Shown here: in pieces, positions 20,842-32,152 of the stretch
Position numbering within the stretch: position 1 is the stretch's first letter
Layout: every line of letters begins with the position of its first letter
NCBI RefSeq assembly: GCF_029919255.1
Contig: NZ_CP123991.1
Location: 551,110 to 615,109 of the forward strand
Reading direction: 5' to 3'
DNA length: 64,000 nucleotides
Source of the DNA: a cyanobacterium endosymbiont of Epithemia clementina EcSB
GTDB taxonomy: Bacteria; Cyanobacteriota; Cyanobacteriia; Cyanobacteriales; Microcystaceae
Made by a program: the position numbers and the translations under genes
Notes under the pieces: model-generated
What the model saw: the letters and a program-made list of their open reading frames with translations, nothing else
Told to the model about the DNA's origin: nothing
Database searches by the model: none

Positions 20842-21695
20842 ATGGTAATTACTGGGTTTAAATCTTTCAATGCAAACTCGCATCATCAAGCAGAACAATT
20901 AGCAACTTCTAGTTGTCAGGAACTAGCTGTAGAAGTTTTTAGAGATTACTTTTTGAACACTGAACCTGAAGCTATTGAAAATGCCCTGAAAAATACTGAT
21001 GTTTTCTTTATCAGTTTAATCTTTGATTAAGATCCAGTAATCTGGTTATAATAACGAGCCCAAGATATTCCTACTCGCTTAGTTTTGAGTCAGCTTTAGA
21101 GTTAATGAATTTAACTTAGTTTGGTCAATTTATTACTAAAAATAAACCCAAATAAATGTCGAAATAAATTAAATTTATCCTGAGTAAGTTTACTAGTCTA
21201 AAAGAAGAACATAAGCTTATAGGATATTTAAGCTTACTAAAAATTGGACTAAAACTACTCAAATTGATTCCGCTAAAAAAGTTTAATATTTACGTAACTA
21301 GCTTATTATTTAAGGTTATTGGAATGCTGGTGATAATAAAAATTATCCTGTAATGTCTTGGACAATTGCCCAAAAATATTTAAGTTTAGAAGTCGGAACA
21401 ATTCTAGACCTTATTGATACGCTGAATATGGGTCTACTTTACCCTGAGTATGATGATTATTGCACATTACTTCAAGATTACTTAAACTGGCAAGTAAAAA
21501 CTTTTTATAAAAATAAGTTTTTACCCTTATCGGCAATTATTTTGTACCGCAAATACTTTTTTATAAATAAAATCCTATATTCCCCAATTAATTCTAAGAG
21601 TTAAAGTAGAAAGATTAATTCCTGTACCCATTGTAATTAATGGCATAGAAGGTCATGTAATAGTTAGAGATTGGTTAACCACTGCACTAAAGTAA
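20842..21695 (+). pseudogene. Remnant of a magnesium-chelatase large subunit gene (ChlH/CobN family), N-terminal part
   Basis: The first 62 codons are open (from ATG 20842, including YFLNTEPEAIENALK and VFFISLIFD). They are followed by numerous stops and at least one frameshift, with recognisable family segments continuing: IPTRLV, PIKFILSKF-like, a Trp-Asn-Ala-Gly segment before 21353, MGLLYPEYD, and finally VINGIEGHVIVRDWLTTA ending at 21695. Only about 285 of the roughly 1300 codons of a full gene remain. ChlH carries protoporphyrin during Mg insertion for chlorophyll. Relatives (CobN) insert cobalt for B12, and I cannot separate the two with certainty from this piece. The clear decay argues that the pathway served by this copy is lost. 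Confidence 0.72.
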
Positions 21696-22683
21696 ATAGT
21701 ATCTAATAGATTAGATCTATCGCTGTTATCTAGGTTATTTTTCTGTTATTATAAGTTATTTTTACAAGTATACTTAGTCTTATCACTGATTCTTACGAAG
21801 AAATAACTAAAGGAACAGTAAAAGATATTAATGGTAACTTTTAGTTAAATAAAAGACTAGCTTATGGGTTAAAAAACGCAAAAAGTTAAAAACTACGTAG
21901 TTTTTAACTTTTTGCATATTATTACTTCATTATACATGATAAGTTCAGTATGATTATTATCATTGATAATGATCTAACGTGTATAAACGGTTTATTTAGT
22001 TAAAGCTAAACTGTCACAATAAAAAAAATATGATAGATGATCATAAAAAATCTATAAATAAATCCATAGCTAAAACAAGATTTAATAAAAAATATTCTTA
22101 AGTAAAAGCTCATAAAATATCTTAAATTAAGTCAGATTATTTTTTTTTAGAAAAGGATATTAACTCACGTCAAAAATTAACAAGACATGACTTATTTTTT
22201 AGAGTTAAAATAACTATATGGTTTTTTCTAAAATTCTTTGTTTTTTACTACAATCTATGGACTATTAGTTTATAGAATATAAGTATTTTTTTGCTCTATA
22301 AATTACTTCTTTAATAAAGAAAATTTTAATTAATAGCTATTAGACTTATCGATTTTTTTATCTAAACAATATAAATATTAGGATATGTGTATCCGTTGTA
22401 AATTATCCTAAAAAAGTTCTTTATCTCAACAAATTGTATATTGCATTTGACTGTCATGAATGCAATTATAATGAGCATGACATAAAGCTAGCGCAACTCC
22501 CTATAGATTTGCCGACCCTACAATTTTATAAAAACATGTTAGGATATCCAGTAGGTCTCTTTTAATATTCAATTTTAGTATTCAGTTAAAACCAATAAGT
22601 TGTTCTCAAGTTCTGACTTTAATTCAACCATCAGACAGAAACCGCTACTATTGGTTTATAGACTAAAGTATTCTTAACAAGAT
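21696..22683. other. 1-kb gap before gatB
   Basis: No intact gene is seen. It contains a 38-bp perfect palindrome (21878-21915) and two short unassigned protein-like runs: TDSYEEITKGTVKDINGNF near 21786-21842 and FDCHECNYNEHDIKLAQLP near 22446-22505. The rest is AT-rich. The two runs may be relics, but neither has a start codon and I could not identify them. Confidence 0.5.
21878..21915. repeat. 38-bp perfect palindrome
   Basis: The arms 21878-21896 and 21897-21915 are exact reverse complements over 19 bp with no spacer. It is about 180 bp past the ChlH-like remnant and may be its former terminator, but no T run follows. Confidence 0.8.
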
Positions 22684-24171
22684 ATGACTACTGCAACCCC
22701 CCTTCAAACTAAATATGAAGCCGTTATTGGGTTAGAAACCCATTGTCAACTTAATACTAGCAGTAAAATTTTCTGCGCCTGTTCAACTAAGTTTGACAGT
22801 CCTCCCAACACCAACATCTGTCCGGTTTGTTTGGGCTATCCGGGAGTTTTACCTGTCCTTAACAAAGAAGTTTTAACCTCTGCGGGTAGGTTAGGACTGG
22901 CAATCGATGGAAAAATAGCTTTATATAGCAAATTTGACCGCAAACAATATTTTTACGCTGATCTTCCCAAGAATTACCAAATTTCTCAATACGATCTCCC
23001 CATAGTTGAACACGGTTCCCTCGAAATCGAATTGGTGGACAAAACAAACAAAGAAGTTACCCGTAAAATTATTGGTATTACCCGCTTACACATGGAAGAA
23101 GATGCCGGAAAGTTAGTTCATGCAGGAAGTGATCGCCTATCAGGATCAACTCACTCCCTAGTAGACTTCAACCGGACAGGCGTTCCTCTACTCGAAATTG
23201 TTTCAGAACCTGACTTACGCTCAGGACGAGAGGCGGCGGAATACGCCCAAGAGTTACGTCGTTTAGTCCGTTATTTAGGAATTAGTGATGGTAATATGCA
23301 AGAGGGTTCCTTGCGCTGTGATGTTAATATTTCTGTTCGTCCTGTGGGACAAAAAGAGCTTGGAATTAAGATAGAAATAAAAAATATGAACTCTTTTAGT
23401 GCTATTCAAAAAGCTATTGAATACGAAATTGAACGGCAAATTGAGACCTTAGAGAGAGGTGAATCTCTATTCCAAGAAACTCGTCTTTGGGAAGAGAAAA
23501 ATCAGTGCACCGTTAGTATGAGAAAAAAGGAAGGATCTAGTGACTATCGTTACTTTCCTGAACCTGATATTCCTCCTTTAGAGATATCTTCTGAACAATT
23601 AGAAAATTGGCGAAAAACTATTCCCGAACTTCCTGCTAAAAAACGGAAACGTTATGAGAAAGAATTAGGTATTTCTGCTTATGATGCTCGTGTTTTAACC
23701 GATGATCGAGATATAGCAAATTTTTATGAAAAAGCTCTAGAGACTGGGGCTGACGCTAAGTTAGTGGCTAATTGGGTTACCCAAGATATTGCCGCTTATT
23801 TAAATAATAGTAAGTTAGACATAACTGAAATTTCCTTGAACCCAGTCAACTTAGGGGAGTTAGTCCGACTCATTGAAAAAGGAACTATTAGTGGTAAAAT
23901 TGCTAAAGAAATCCTTCCAGAACTTTTGGATAAAGGTGGATCACCAGAAAAACTAGTTGAAGCTAAAGGAATGACCCAAATTTCTGATGCAAAAGAAATT
24001 GAAAAAATTATTGATGAAGTGCTGCTTGCTAACCCTAACGAACTTGAAAAATTCCGTAATGGAAAAACTAAGTTAAAAGGTTTTTTTGTCGGTCAAGTAA
24101 TGAAGAAAACAGGTGGACGGGCCGATCCTAAATTAACAAATCAGTTAGTGGAGAAAAAACTGGAAAGTTAG
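22684..24171 (+). CDS. gatB: Aspartyl/glutamyl-tRNA amidotransferase subunit B
   Basis: GatB is the amidotransferase subunit of GatCAB, which turns Glu-tRNA(Gln) and Asp-tRNA(Asn) into the amidated forms. Cyanobacteria lack GlnRS, so it is essential. The 495-residue product shows the N-terminal catalytic cradle (GLETHCQLNT; paired Cys in CACS and CPVCLG for zinc; HMEEDAGKL; VDFNRTGVPLLEIVSEPD), a helical linker, and the C-terminal YqeY-like tail domain ending GRADPKLTNQLVEKKL. The length is standard and there are no breaks. It is a stand-alone gene between a long decayed region and an 880-bp gap. Confidence 0.97.
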   Translation: MTTATPLQTKYEAVIGLETHCQLNTSSKIFCACSTKFDSPPNTNICPVCLGYPGVLPVLNKEVLTSAGRLGLAIDGKIALYSKFDRKQYFYADLPKNYQISQYDLPIVEHGSLEIELVDKTNKEVTRKIIGITRLHMEEDAGKLVHAGSDRLSGSTHSLVDFNRTGVPLLEIVSEPDLRSGREAAEYAQELRRLVRYLGISDGNMQEGSLRCDVNISVRPVGQKELGIKIEIKNMNSFSAIQKAIEYEIERQIETLERGESLFQETRLWEEKNQCTVSMRKKEGSSDYRYFPEPDIPPLEISSEQLENWRKTIPELPAKKRKRYEKELGISAYDARVLTDDRDIANFYEKALETGADAKLVANWVTQDIAAYLNNSKLDITEISLNPVNLGELVRLIEKGTISGKIAKEILPELLDKGGSPEKLVEAKGMTQISDAKEIEKIIDEVLLANPNELEKFRNGKTKLKGFFVGQVMKKTGGRADPKLTNQLVEKKLES

Positions 24172-24494
24172 ATATTTGAATCTTTCCCGTTTAGAAAATT
24201 GGAGGATTATAAAATCGCCTTCTTCACCAATCTTACATATGTCCAGTAAAAATACATAATAAGTGGTTAACCAGAAACGTGTCTATGTGAATGACAAACT
24301 AATTAGAGTTTACTTTTCTGATTACTGCTAGATATTGTTACTAAAACAAGCACTCAAACTTTGATTGGGAGAGTATCAAAGATAGCTTAGATAGTACAGT
24401 TAAGGTTCTTGAGCTATTTTCTTATCTCCCTCAACAATTTATACGGAAGGCCTTTGATTCAGATGAAATTTCTCAGATTAAAATAAAGGTGATC

Positions 24495-24527
24495 TAGGTA
24501 CAGTAGCATATATAGCTACTGTACCTA
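24495..24527. terminator. Hairpin between gatB and metH (possible terminator)
   Basis: A 13-bp perfect stem (24495-24507 with 24515-24527) with a 7-nt AT loop lies 320 bp past the gatB stop. No long T run follows, so the terminator call is tentative. Confidence 0.5.
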
Positions 24528-24750
24528 AATCTTCCATTAATAAACACAAGTTAAACCGGAAAATAGCTAAAATACATTAATGTATTTTAAATAGGAGAAA
24601 AGATTAGCATTTTAAGTTAGTCCACTATCCTTATGATGGGGTTAGGATGATATTAGTAAGGGATATAGATCTTGTCGCTCGGCAAAGAGATGTGTTTTTA
24701 GAACATCGTGCTGATAATGATCTTCGCGGTTTACCCAAAATTTTACAATG

Positions 24751-24801
24751 AGAAGCTCCGTCCCCATTTACCTTGCTAAGGTAAATGGGGACGAAGCTTC
24801 T
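24751..24801. repeat. 24-bp-arm hairpin, GC-richer than its surroundings
   Basis: The arms 24751-24774 and 24778-24801 pair over 24 positions with a single mismatch and a 3-nt loop (GCT). The core GTCCCCATTTACC is GC-richer than the local DNA. A short T run follows at 24807-24810, so plus-strand terminator activity is possible. Confidence 0.75.
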
Positions 24802-25053
24802 CGAACTTTTCCCAACTGTAGTTGACATACATTGAGAGAAGACTCTCTATATTAAAGTTGACAACTCTAACGAGGGTGAATACTTTGTGGCACTAGATCT
24901 ACCAGCCACTCAAGATATTAAAAATAAAGAAAGATCTCCACGAGGACATAGTGTGCTTAAAAGTATCTATTCACTCGAAGCTCTCGGCTCTGCTGACAGA
25001 AGATATGTCAAAATAAAATTTAAGTTCTAACCTGCCATTTTGAGCATAGTTCT

Positions 25054-28000
25054 ATGAATAATTCCTTCCTTAACTATCTTCGAAGTCCCAAACGTCCTGT
25101 TCTTGTCTTTGACGGTGCAACAGGGACTTCATTACAGACTCAAAATTTGACTGCCGAAGACTTTGGAGGACCTGAATACGAAGGGTGTAACGAGTACCTA
25201 GTCGAAACCAAACCAGAAGCAGTTGGGAGGGTACATAGGGGATTTTTAGAAGTTGGTGCAGATGTTATTGAAACTAATTCTTTTGGGGGGACGTCGATTG
25301 TTCTTGCCGAGTATAATTTAGCAGACAAAGCTTATTATCTCAACAAAAAAGCCGCCGAACTAGCAAAAAATATTGCAGCTGAATATTCTACTCCTGAAAA
25401 ACCTCGTTTTGTAGCAGGTTCAATCGGACCAGGAACCAAACTACCTACTTTAGGACATGTTGAGTTTGATACCCTTAAAAACTCATACATTGAACAAGCA
25501 GAAGGATTATATGATGGTGGAGCAGATTTATTCGTTATTGAAACTTGCCAGGATGTACTACAAATTAAAGCAGCTTTAAACGCTGTTGAAGAGGTTTTTC
25601 GTCAAAAATGTGACCGTTTACCAATTATGGTTTCGATCACAATGGAAGTAATGGGAACGATGTTAGTAGGAACGGAAATAAGTGCGGCACTAGCTATCTT
25701 AGAACCTTATAAAATTGATATTTTGGGACTCAATTGTGCTACAGGTCCCGAACAGATGAAAGAACACATTAAATACTTATCTGAACATTCCCCCTTTATA
25801 ATTTCTTGTATTCCCAATGCAGGGTTACCCGAAAACATTGGCGGACAAGCACATTATCGCTTAACTCCAATGGAATTAAAAATGGCGTTAATGCACTTTA
25901 TTGAAGATTTAGGTGTACAAATTGTCGGAGGATGTTGTGGAACTCGTCCAGATCATATCAAAGCCTTAGCAGAACTTTCCCATAATTTAATACCTAAAGA
26001 ACGCCACCCCCATTATGAAGCTTCTGCTGCTTCAATTTATAGCGCGCAACCTTATATTCAAGATAATTCATTCTTAATTGTAGGAGAAAGATTAAACGCT
26101 AGTGGCTCTAAGAAATGTCGTACTTTACTTGATAAAGAAGACTGGGACAGCCTTGTATCTTTAGCAAAATCTCAAGTGAAAGAAGGAGCACATATACTTG
26201 ATGTTAACGTAGATTATGTCGGCCGGGATGGGGTACGAGATATGCGTACATTAGTCTCATGTCTTATTAAGAATATAACCTTACCTTTAATGCTTGATTC
26301 GACAGAATGGCAGAAAATGGAGGCAGGACTAAAGGTTGCAGGAGGTAAATGTATCCTCAATTCTACTAACTATGAGGATGGGGAAGCACGCTTTCTGAAA
26401 GTATTAGAATTAGCCAGGAATTATGGTGCAGGAGTTGTGATAGGAACTATTGATGAAGAAGGAATGGGGCGCACCAAAGATAGAAAATTTAAGATTGCAA
26501 AACGGGCTTATAATGCAGCAATAGAGTACGGAATACCTGCTCATGAACTTTTTTTTGATACGTTAGCATTACCTATTTCTACAGGGATAGAAGAAGATAG
26601 AAAAAACGGGAAAGCAACTATTGAATCTATTAAGCTTATTCGAGAAGAATTGCCAGGGTGTCATATTTTACTGGGAATTTCTAATATTTCCTTTGGCTTA
26701 AATCCCGCAGCGCGACAGGTATTAAACTCTATATTTTTGTATGAAGCAATGCAGGTAGGGTTGGATGGAGCGATCGTTAGCGCAAATAAAATATTACCCC
26801 TCACTAAAATTGAGCCAGAACATCAAAAAATCTGTCGAGATTTGATTTACGATCTACGAGAATTTGATAAAGATATTTGTACCTATGATCCTCTAACTAA
26901 ATTGACGGAATTATTTGTAGGTAAGACCACAAAAAAAGATCTCACAAAAATAGCTTCTATCTCTATAGAAGAACGACTTAAACAGCATATTATTGATGGA
27001 GAAAGGTTAGGCTTAGAAGAAGCATTAAAACAAGCATTAAAACAATATCATCCTCTCGATATTATTAACATATTTCTTCTTAATGGAATGAAAGTAGTAG
27101 GTGAGTTATTTGGTTCAGGACAAATGCAGTTGCCCTTTGTATTACAATCTGCCCAAACTATGAAAGCTGCAGTGGCCTACCTAGAACCTTTTATGGATAA
27201 AGAAAAAAATGGTAACGATAGTGGAAAAGGTAAGTTTATCATTGCAACTGTTAAAGGAGATGTTCATGATATTGGCAAAAACTTGGTTGACATTATTCTT
27301 TCCAATAATGGCTACAAAGTAATTAATCTAGGGATTAAACAACCGGTTGAAAATATCATTCAAGCTTACGAAAAACATCAACCTGATTGTATTGCAATGA
27401 GTGGTTTATTGGTAAAATCAACAGCATTTATGAAAGATAATTTAGAAGTCTTTAATGAGCGTGGAATTAATGTTCCTGTAATTTTAGGAGGGGCGGCTTT
27501 AACCCCAAAATTTGTCTACGAAGATTGTCAAAATGCTTATAAAGGCAAGGTTATTTATGGGAAAGATGCTTTCTCGGACTTAGCATTTATGGAAACATTA
27601 ATGCCGGCAAAATTAGTTGGAAGTTGGAATAATTCACAAGGATTTTTAGGAGAATTTAAAGAAAAAAATAGCCTATTTCAAAAAGAAAGAGGAGAAAAAA
27701 AAGCAAGGAAATTGGCTGTAGAAGATGGTAAATATACCTCCATTAATACCAAACAAGTTATTGATACAAAACGATCAGAAGATGTAGAAATAATAGACCC
27801 TATTTCCCCTCCTTTCTGGGGAACTAAGATTTTAAATCCAGAAAACTTAAACTTAAGTAAAATATTTGGTTATTTAGATTTACAAGCATTAATTGCAGGT
27901 CAATGGCAATTTCGCAAGCCTAAAGAACAATCACGAGAAGAATACCATCAATTTTTAGTCCAGGAGGTTTATCCGATTTTAGAAGACTGGAAACAGAAAA

Positions 28001-28632
28001 TTATTACAGAAGATTTATTGCATCCTACAGTAGTTTATGGTTATTTTCCATGTCAGTCTGAGGGAAATCAATTGTTAGTTTATGATCCTGAAATTATTCA
28101 AGACTTAGAGAATAACATCCCTGAAAACATAGACCCTATTTGGATAATTGAATTTCCTCGCCAAAAATCCGGTCGTCGCTTGTGTCTTGCAGACTTCTTT
28201 ACTCCTAAAAAATTAGGACTAACTGATGTATTACCAATGCAAGCAGTTACCGTTGGAAAAATTGCAACAGAATACGCACAGAAACTTTTTGCCGATAATG
28301 ATTATACAAATTATCTTTATTTTCATGGGATGGCTGTTCAAACTGCCGAAGGATTAGCGGAATGGACACATGCTAAAATTCGTCGAGAATTAGGCTTTGG
28401 GAGGAAAGAGCCTAATAATATTCGAGAAATATTACAACAGCACTATCAAGGTTCTCGTTATAGTTTTGGGTATCCTGCTTGTCCCAACATTCAAGATCAA
28501 TATAAACAATTAGAGGTATTAGGGTGCAATCGCATTAATATGTACATGGATGAAAGTGAACAAATCTATCCTGAACAGTCTACAACAGCAATTATCACCT
28601 ATCACCCTGTTGCTAAATATTTCAGTGCATAA
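25054..28632 (+). CDS. metH: Cobalamin-dependent methionine synthase
   Basis: MetH transfers the methyl group of 5-methyltetrahydrofolate to homocysteine via methylcobalamin. At 1192 residues all four modules are present: a homocysteine-binding domain (1-325, zinc cysteines C294-C295 in [10 protein letters not shown]), a pterin-binding domain (about 340-600, [12 protein letters not shown]), a cap and B12-binding domain (about 640-880) with DVHDIGKN at 736-743 where H738 is the lower axial cobalt ligand, and a C-terminal AdoMet reactivation domain (about 900-1192, [18 protein letters not shown]). There is no frame damage. It requires B12, whether made or imported, so it marks a cobalamin need. 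No riboswitch was seen upstream. It stands alone. Confidence 0.97.
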   Translation: MNNSFLNYLRSPKRPVLVFDGATGTSLQTQNLTAEDFGGPEYEGCNEYLVETKPEAVGRVHRGFLEVGADVIETNSFGGTSIVLAEYNLADKAYYLNKKAAELAKNIAAEYSTPEKPRFVAGSIGPGTKLPTLGHVEFDTLKNSYIEQAEGLYDGGADLFVIETCQDVLQIKAALNAVEEVFRQKCDRLPIMVSITMEVMGTMLVGTEISAALAILEPYKIDILGLNCATGPEQMKEHIKYLSEHSPFIISCIPNAGLPENIGGQAHYRLTPMELKMALMHFIEDLGVQIVGGCCGTRPDHIKALAELSHNLIPKERHPHYEASAASIYSAQPYIQDNSFLIVGERLNASGSKKCRTLLDKEDWDSLVSLAKSQVKEGAHILDVNVDYVGRDGVRDMRTLVSCLIKNITLPLMLDSTEWQKMEAGLKVAGGKCILNSTNYEDGEARFLKVLELARNYGAGVVIGTIDEEGMGRTKDRKFKIAKRAYNAAIEYGIPAHELFFDTLALPISTGIEEDRKNGKATIESIKLIREELPGCHILLGISNISFGLNPAARQVLNSIFLYEAMQVGLDGAIVSANKILPLTKIEPEHQKICRDLIYDLREFDKDICTYDPLTKLTELFVGKTTKKDLTKIASISIEERLKQHIIDGERLGLEEALKQALKQYHPLDIINIFLLNGMKVVGELFGSGQMQLPFVLQSAQTMKAAVAYLEPFMDKEKNGNDSGKGKFIIATVKGDVHDIGKNLVDIILSNNGYKVINLGIKQPVENIIQAYEKHQPDCIAMSGLLVKSTAFMKDNLEVFNERGINVPVILGGAALTPKFVYEDCQNAYKGKVIYGKDAFSDLAFMETLMPAKLVGSWNNSQGFLGEFKEKNSLFQKERGEKKARKLAVEDGKYTSINTKQVIDTKRSEDVEIIDPISPPFWGTKILNPENLNLSKIFGYLDLQALIAGQWQFRKPKEQSREEYHQFLVQEVYPILEDWKQKIITEDLLHPTVVYGYFPCQSEGNQLLVYDPEIIQDLENNIPENIDPIWIIEFPRQKSGRRLCLADFFTPKKLGLTDVLPMQAVTVGKIATEYAQKLFADNDYTNYLYFHGMAVQTAEGLAEWTHAKIRRELGFGRKEPNNIREILQQHYQGSRYSFGYPACPNIQDQYKQLEVLGCNRINMYMDESEQIYPEQSTTAIITYHPVAKYFSA

Positions 28633-28666
28633 GTTAACTATTTACCCATAATCCATCCAACCCCAC

Positions 28667-29384
28667 ATGTTGCAAGATAAAGTCCAAGTATTTTTTAAAA
28701 TATCGCCCTAGTTGACAATAGACATAAACAACGTTTTAAGTTTGGGATAACATTGTATCTGGAAGCTAATGGCTATTAAATAGAGTCAACCCCAATTGGA
28801 GGATAAAGCATTAGATGTCAGCTGTGGGAGTTAAGATTTAGCCCAATTATTAGCTCATTAAGTCGAAAAAAAAAGACAAGTGGTGGGATTGGATTTTTTC
28901 CGGGAACAATAGGCAATCACCTGTCAACAATCTCTTTGTAAATCATCCTCACTATCAATTGAGTAGTCTGAAGGAAATGCCCTCAATTTGCAGTTTAAAG
29001 ATGAGAAATTTAGCTGTCTCACTATGAACTATGGATTATGCAATGTAACCGAATATTTCCCGTTGTTTACCAAAATTCTATGGTCTACTAAAACTAGAAT
29101 CAAAAGTCGAGTAAAGCGACTTTTATTGTCCTCAGCCACCTTATAATGCGTCATTTTTAATAAAGTTACTTACAAATTTTTTTGGGTAAACCTTAGTCGT
29201 CTCAACAGCCTAAAATTTTAGCTTAACTTAAGAATCTATCTACATTAATCCTAGTTAAAAAAGATTTCCTACCGAAACTCAACAGGTTAAATTAGCCTAT
29301 GACATAGAATTCACCTATGCAGCCCATTATTCTATTGCCTGGTATGCTAATGATAGGAGTATTAGTTGGCATAAAGTAAAATGA
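28667..29384 (+). pseudogene. menG: Broken menG (demethylphylloquinone methyltransferase)
   Basis: A plus-strand UbiE/MenG methyltransferase gene riddled with stops. From ATG 28667 one can follow the family with in-frame TAG/TAA codons: a start resembling ALFDRIAPVYD, then LSLG-stop-H-IWK, AIK-stop-SQPQLEDKALDVSCGS (the SAM motif I, normally LDVCCGSGDLA), VVGLDFFREQ, and after a frame change the C terminus PS-stop-KRFPTETQQVKLAYDI to a stop at 29384. The 718-bp extent nearly equals a full gene of about 230 codons, so decay is by point mutations and small indels rather than deletion. MenG makes the last methylation of phylloquinone, the photosystem I cofactor. Its loss fits loss of photosynthesis. 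Confidence 0.88.
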
Positions 29385-30532
29385 TATATAGAAGACAAGA
29401 GAAGAAAACTTAATACTTATTTTATATATATTCCTTTATTTCTAAATAAACTATGTAATTTCATTACATGTTTAAACAATCAGTTCCTATTAAATCTAGT
29501 GAACTTTTGTTGGACCATATATTACAAATATAGAACAAATACACTGTTAGTTAAATCCTGTATTGAAGTGTTAATTATTTAGAAAATGGTCAACATAGAT
29601 TAGCAAAAAAAGTATTTTTTTTATTAATTCGACTTTGTTTAGTAAAATTCTTAAAAAGATTTAGGGTTAATTATTTGGAGATTCGAGGTGTTTTTCAGGG
29701 AACGTAATTACTGGGAATGTGAACTGATAACAACAGCAACTACGTCAATTAACTAATTTAAATTGAAAATTCATAATCCCCTTATTGCTTTGGTACTTAG
29801 TGAGTTTACGATGATTTGGACTAAACAAGATGTACACTAACAACTAAAGTGACTTAAAAGAGTAGCTAAAGAAATTTATCAAATATAAAAAACTTAACTT
29901 TAAAAATATGGCATATTCCGAAAGTTTGTGTTGGAAGTCAATAACCGTTACTCTCTATTTTACCTCTGAACAATAGTAAGTGAAGGCAAAAACTAACTAC
30001 TTTAATAAACTTAAATCTGAAGACATACTTGGGATTTTATTAAAACTCTGCCATTCTAACTCAGAGTAAAATTACTCCCAAGTAAAATGTTAACAAGCAC
30101 ATTGTTTCGTATCTCTATATTTCAATAATCATAGTTAAAATTATATCGTTTTATTCTTTTACTAGTAACTAATATGAATAATATTTGATTTATATTGTCT
30201 GAGCCAGATCATCCTCAAATTTATTGACTTTTATTTGATGTAATTCTTTTTCTATTATTAGATTTAGTTCTGGAGTATAGGTTTGTGCCTATTTATCCAA
30301 AATCTTTATATTTTTTATTTTTTAAACATAGGATATAACTCAACTTCTATCCTCACTTTTTCTGGATTTCCAGCTTTCTTAAGGATTTTAAATATTTTTT
30401 TAAAAGTTTTTTTTACTGTTATCTCTTTTTTAAGATCTTAAAAAAGAGATAACAGTAAAAAATGTAAAATATGTCCTTAATCTATTAAAATGAGTTTGTA
30501 AAATAGTCCCTAGTAACTCATCTAGACAGACC
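29385..30532. other. 1.1-kb gap before ispG
   Basis: No gene was recognised. The sequence is AT-rich with many stops in all frames. The clear structures are the 52-bp palindrome at 30410-30461 and an imperfect hairpin around 30026-30088 whose outer 9 bp (TACTTGGGA/TCCCAAGTA) match exactly. Confidence 0.6.
30410..30461. repeat. 52-bp perfect palindrome upstream of ispG
   Basis: The arms 30410-30435 and 30436-30461 are exact reverse complements over 26 bp with no spacer. It lies 71 bp before the ispG start codon. The 3' side of each strand ends in A residues rather than T, so it is not a standard intrinsic terminator for the plus strand. Confidence 0.85.
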
Positions 30533-31753
30533 ATGCAAACTCTGGAAACCTCCCAGCTTCTAACATCTTCTACTCCTAAATTTGATACTACCATTCATCG
30601 TCGCAAAACCTGTCCCGTCCCAGTAGGAGATATCATCATTGGGGGAGGTTATCCTGTGGTGGTGCAATCAATGATTAATGAGGATACCCTAGATATTGAG
30701 GGATCAGTCGCCGCTATTCAGCGTTTACATAAAATTGGCTGTGAAATTGTCCGAGTCACTGTTCCTAGTATGACCCACGCCAAAGCCTTAGCAGATATTA
30801 ATAAGAAACTTACTCAAGTCTATCAACGGGTTCCCCTAGTGGCCGATGTACACCACAATGGCATGAAAATTGCTCTAGAAGTCGCTAAGCACGTGGATAA
30901 AGTTCGTGTTAACCCTGGATTATATGTCTTTGAAAAACCCAATCCCACTCGTGGTGAATACACCCAAGCTGAATTTGATGAAATTGGCGAAAAAATTGCT
31001 AACACATTGAAGCCATTAGTTATTTCCTTGAAGAATCAGGGGAAGGCTATGCGAGTTGGAGTTAATCACGGTTCCTTAGCTGAGAGAATGTTATTTACCT
31101 ATGGGGACACTCCCGAAGGGATGGTAGAATCGGCTCTAGAATTCGTCCGTATTTGTGAATCTCTAGATTTTCATAGAATAGTCGTCTCACTCAAATCATC
31201 CCGTGTTCCTGTGATGTTAGCCGCCTATCGCTTGATGGTTAAACGGATGGATGACCTAGGAATGGACTATCCTCTACATTTGGGAGTCACAGAAGCGGGA
31301 GATAGTGAATATGGACGAATTAAATCTACTGCAGGAATTGGAACTCTCTTAGCTGAAGGAATTGGAGATACTATTCGCGTTTCCTTGACTGAAGCCCCTG
31401 AGAAAGAAATTCCAGTTTGTTATAACATCCTCCAAGCCTTGGGACTACGTAAGACCATGGTAGAGTACATTGCTTGTCCTTCGTGTGGCCGAACTCTATT
31501 CAATTTGGAAGAAGTCCTTCACAAAGTACGAGAAGCTACCAAACATTTGACAGGGTTAGACATTGCGGTAATGGGTTGTATTGTCAATGGGCCAGGAGAA
31601 ATGGCTGATGCAGACTATGGTTATGTGGGGAAACAAGCCGGATATATCTCCCTATATAGGGGGCGGGAAGAGATCAAGAAAGTTCCTGAAGACCGAGGCG
31701 TTCAAGAATTAATTGAGTTAATAAAAACTGATGGCCGTTGGGTTGACCCTTAA
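30533..31753 (+). CDS. ispG: 4-hydroxy-3-methylbut-2-enyl diphosphate synthase (IspG/GcpE)
   Basis: IspG reduces methylerythritol cyclodiphosphate to HMBPP in the plastidic (MEP) isoprenoid route, using a [4Fe-4S] cluster and ferredoxin. The 406-residue product has the N-terminal TIM barrel ([26 protein letters not shown]) and the C-terminal cluster domain with cysteines in [10 protein letters not shown] and [11 protein letters not shown]. The length is typical of the bacterial two-domain form. The ATG at 30533 precedes a normal N terminus, and no alternative is needed. It supplies prenyl chains for quinones, consistent with retention of UbiX and UbiD. It stands alone. Confidence 0.97.
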   Translation: MQTLETSQLLTSSTPKFDTTIHRRKTCPVPVGDIIIGGGYPVVVQSMINEDTLDIEGSVAAIQRLHKIGCEIVRVTVPSMTHAKALADINKKLTQVYQRVPLVADVHHNGMKIALEVAKHVDKVRVNPGLYVFEKPNPTRGEYTQAEFDEIGEKIANTLKPLVISLKNQGKAMRVGVNHGSLAERMLFTYGDTPEGMVESALEFVRICESLDFHRIVVSLKSSRVPVMLAAYRLMVKRMDDLGMDYPLHLGVTEAGDSEYGRIKSTAGIGTLLAEGIGDTIRVSLTEAPEKEIPVCYNILQALGLRKTMVEYIACPSCGRTLFNLEEVLHKVREATKHLTGLDIAVMGCIVNGPGEMADADYGYVGKQAGYISLYRGREEIKKVPEDRGVQELIELIKTDGRWVDP

Positions 31754-32152
31754 GCCAAACATGAGAACTTGACCAGGAGTAGGAAATTATTGCCAGAAAA
31801 AATTGGACATAGAACTTCGGGGTTAGTCTGTAGGGGGGTTGTTAAGTTCCCAAGAGAGTTAAGTCTCAGATGGACAATGCTTTGAGGTAGACCTAAATCG
31901 TAAGATTTTAGGAGTCGCGCTAAGTTCGTTAACGCTGTCAGAGTGTGGTGAATATCTCAAGACTTCGAACTGCACTACTGAACAAGGACGTGGGTCAATC
32001 TCTCAATCTAAGGGCTTTGGTATAAGACGATAGGAAATTAAAATCTATCAGAGTTTTTGCCTTGTAATTTTCATGGAATAAATGTTATTATGTTTGTCCG
32101 TGTTAAAAGTTAGCATTGTTAGACATTAAGCAATCTGTTGTAGGAAACGACC
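31754..32152. other. 400-bp gap between ispG and rpsT, less AT-rich than other gaps
   Basis: No coding gene was found. From about 31800 to 32040 the DNA is clearly richer in G and C than other gaps of this window and has no homopolymer runs, which suggests a recent pseudogene or a structured RNA. I compared it by eye with SRP RNA, RNase P RNA and tmRNA signatures and saw none. The rpsT promoter should lie in the last 100 bp. Confidence 0.5.

Larger units (their letters stand above)
24172..25053. other. 880-bp gap between gatB and metH with hairpins and unidentified relics
   Basis: No intact gene is recognised. Two hairpins are present (24495-24527 and 24751-24801). Plus-strand protein-like runs flank the second: PYDGVRMILVRDIDLVARQR near 24628-24688, and a frame open from about 24841 to a stop at 25030 containing VALDLPATQDIKNKERSPRG, without an obvious start codon. 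These look like pieces of one or two lost genes. I do not recognise the family. No cobalamin-riboswitch consensus was evident before metH. Confidence 0.5.

Noticed and set aside
24631-24828. 65-codon minus-strand frame before metH
   Set aside because: It overlaps the 24-bp hairpin, has no recognisable motif, and the opposite strand shows a more protein-like run, so it is probably chance.
24900-25053. Cobalamin riboswitch before metH
   Set aside because: No B12-box-like consensus or suitable fold could be recognised by eye.
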